A stretch of DNA of 7,331 bases, taken from positions 1-7,331 of the forward strand of contig DSAR01000385.1 in assembly GCA_011046405.1 (NCBI GenBank). Reading direction: 5' to 3'. The notes below the pieces were generated by a model. That model was not told the origin of the DNA. It saw only the letters and a program-made list of their open reading frames with translations, and did not search any database. The DNA comes from Chloroflexota bacterium (GTDB lineage: Bacteria; Chloroflexota; Anaerolineae; B4-G1). A program made the position numbers and the translations under genes. This document shows, piece by piece, positions 5,607 to 7,331 of the stretch. The stretch's first letter is position 1. Each line of letters opens with the position of its first letter.

Positions 5607-5626
5607 AAGTTGGAAGGTGAATCATA

Positions 5627-7198
<1,572 letters not shown>

Positions 7199-7223
7199 CG
7201 GACGTGGATTTTGGGGAGATGCC

Positions 7224-7331
7224 GTGATCGACCTGGTCTACGTGTTGCGTCGCACTGGCGAGATCACGTGGCGCTACAAGTCCTTGTGGGTGCTGGGCTT
7301 GTTGGCCAGCCTGGGCGGGGTGGGGCAATGC
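7224..7331 (+). CDS. Hypothetical membrane protein, N-terminus only
   Basis: A GTG start at 7224, preceded by GGGGAGA (7213-7219), opens a frame of 36 codons that runs off the window. The visible residues begin MIDLVYVLRRTGEITWRYKS and continue into the hydrophobic LWVLGLLASLGGVG. An amphipathic, basic N-terminus followed by W-hydrophobic-GLL is typical of uncharacterised multi-pass bacterial membrane proteins. An ATG at 7219 in another frame stops after two codons and is not a start. It lies 25 bp after guaA on the same strand. Too little is visible to name a family. Confidence 0.6.
   Translation, partial: MIDLVYVLRRTGEITWRYKSLWVLGLLASLGGVGQC

Overview
The window looks like chromosomal DNA of a GC-rich bacterium. 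Four housekeeping-type genes frame an AT-richer restriction-modification cassette. No taxonomic marker is present. The xpt-guaA pair, a GC-rich genome using ordinary sigma-70-like promoters, short tandem heptamers and long hairpins made of a CACAGAT-type repeat recall Chloroflexota (Anaerolineae-like) genomes, but this is an impression and not a demonstration.

Layout. Positions 1-416 hold the 3' part of an Rrf2-family regulator on the + strand. Positions 417-926 contain no gene. They carry a 154-bp inverted-repeat element with a strong internal hairpin, followed by four copies of a DnaA-box-like motif and a hairpin just past comM. Positions 927-2450 (minus) encode ComM, the branch-migration ATPase of natural transformation. 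Positions 2475-3335 (minus) encode an NgoMIV-type restriction endonuclease, and 3371-4792 (minus) an amino-type DNA methyltransferase. These two form an M-then-R operon that runs straight into comM with a 24-bp gap. Positions 4793-5036 are a divergent control region with a good promoter on each strand and several small repeats. Positions 5037-5606 and 5627-7198 (+) encode xanthine phosphoribosyltransferase and GMP synthase. At 7224 a membrane-type protein begins and runs off the window.

How the genes work together. Xpt makes XMP from xanthine and PRPP, and GuaA aminates XMP to GMP, so the right-hand operon is a two-step xanthine-to-GMP salvage route. The cassette should protect and cut one short site. 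The nuclease's catalytic and recognition residues match those of NgoMIV (G^CCGGC), so its partner is expected to protect GCCGGC. Because that site contains no adenine and the partner carries an amino-methyltransferase TSPPY motif, the predicted mark is N4-methylcytosine. That would differ from the C5-methylcytosine enzyme paired with NgoMIV in Neisseria.

The most notable points are the unusual methyltransferase/nuclease pairing, the insertion of the cassette against comM, the interleaved inverted repeats over the xpt promoter, the tandem heptamer inside guaA, and the element plus box cluster in the comM downstream region.
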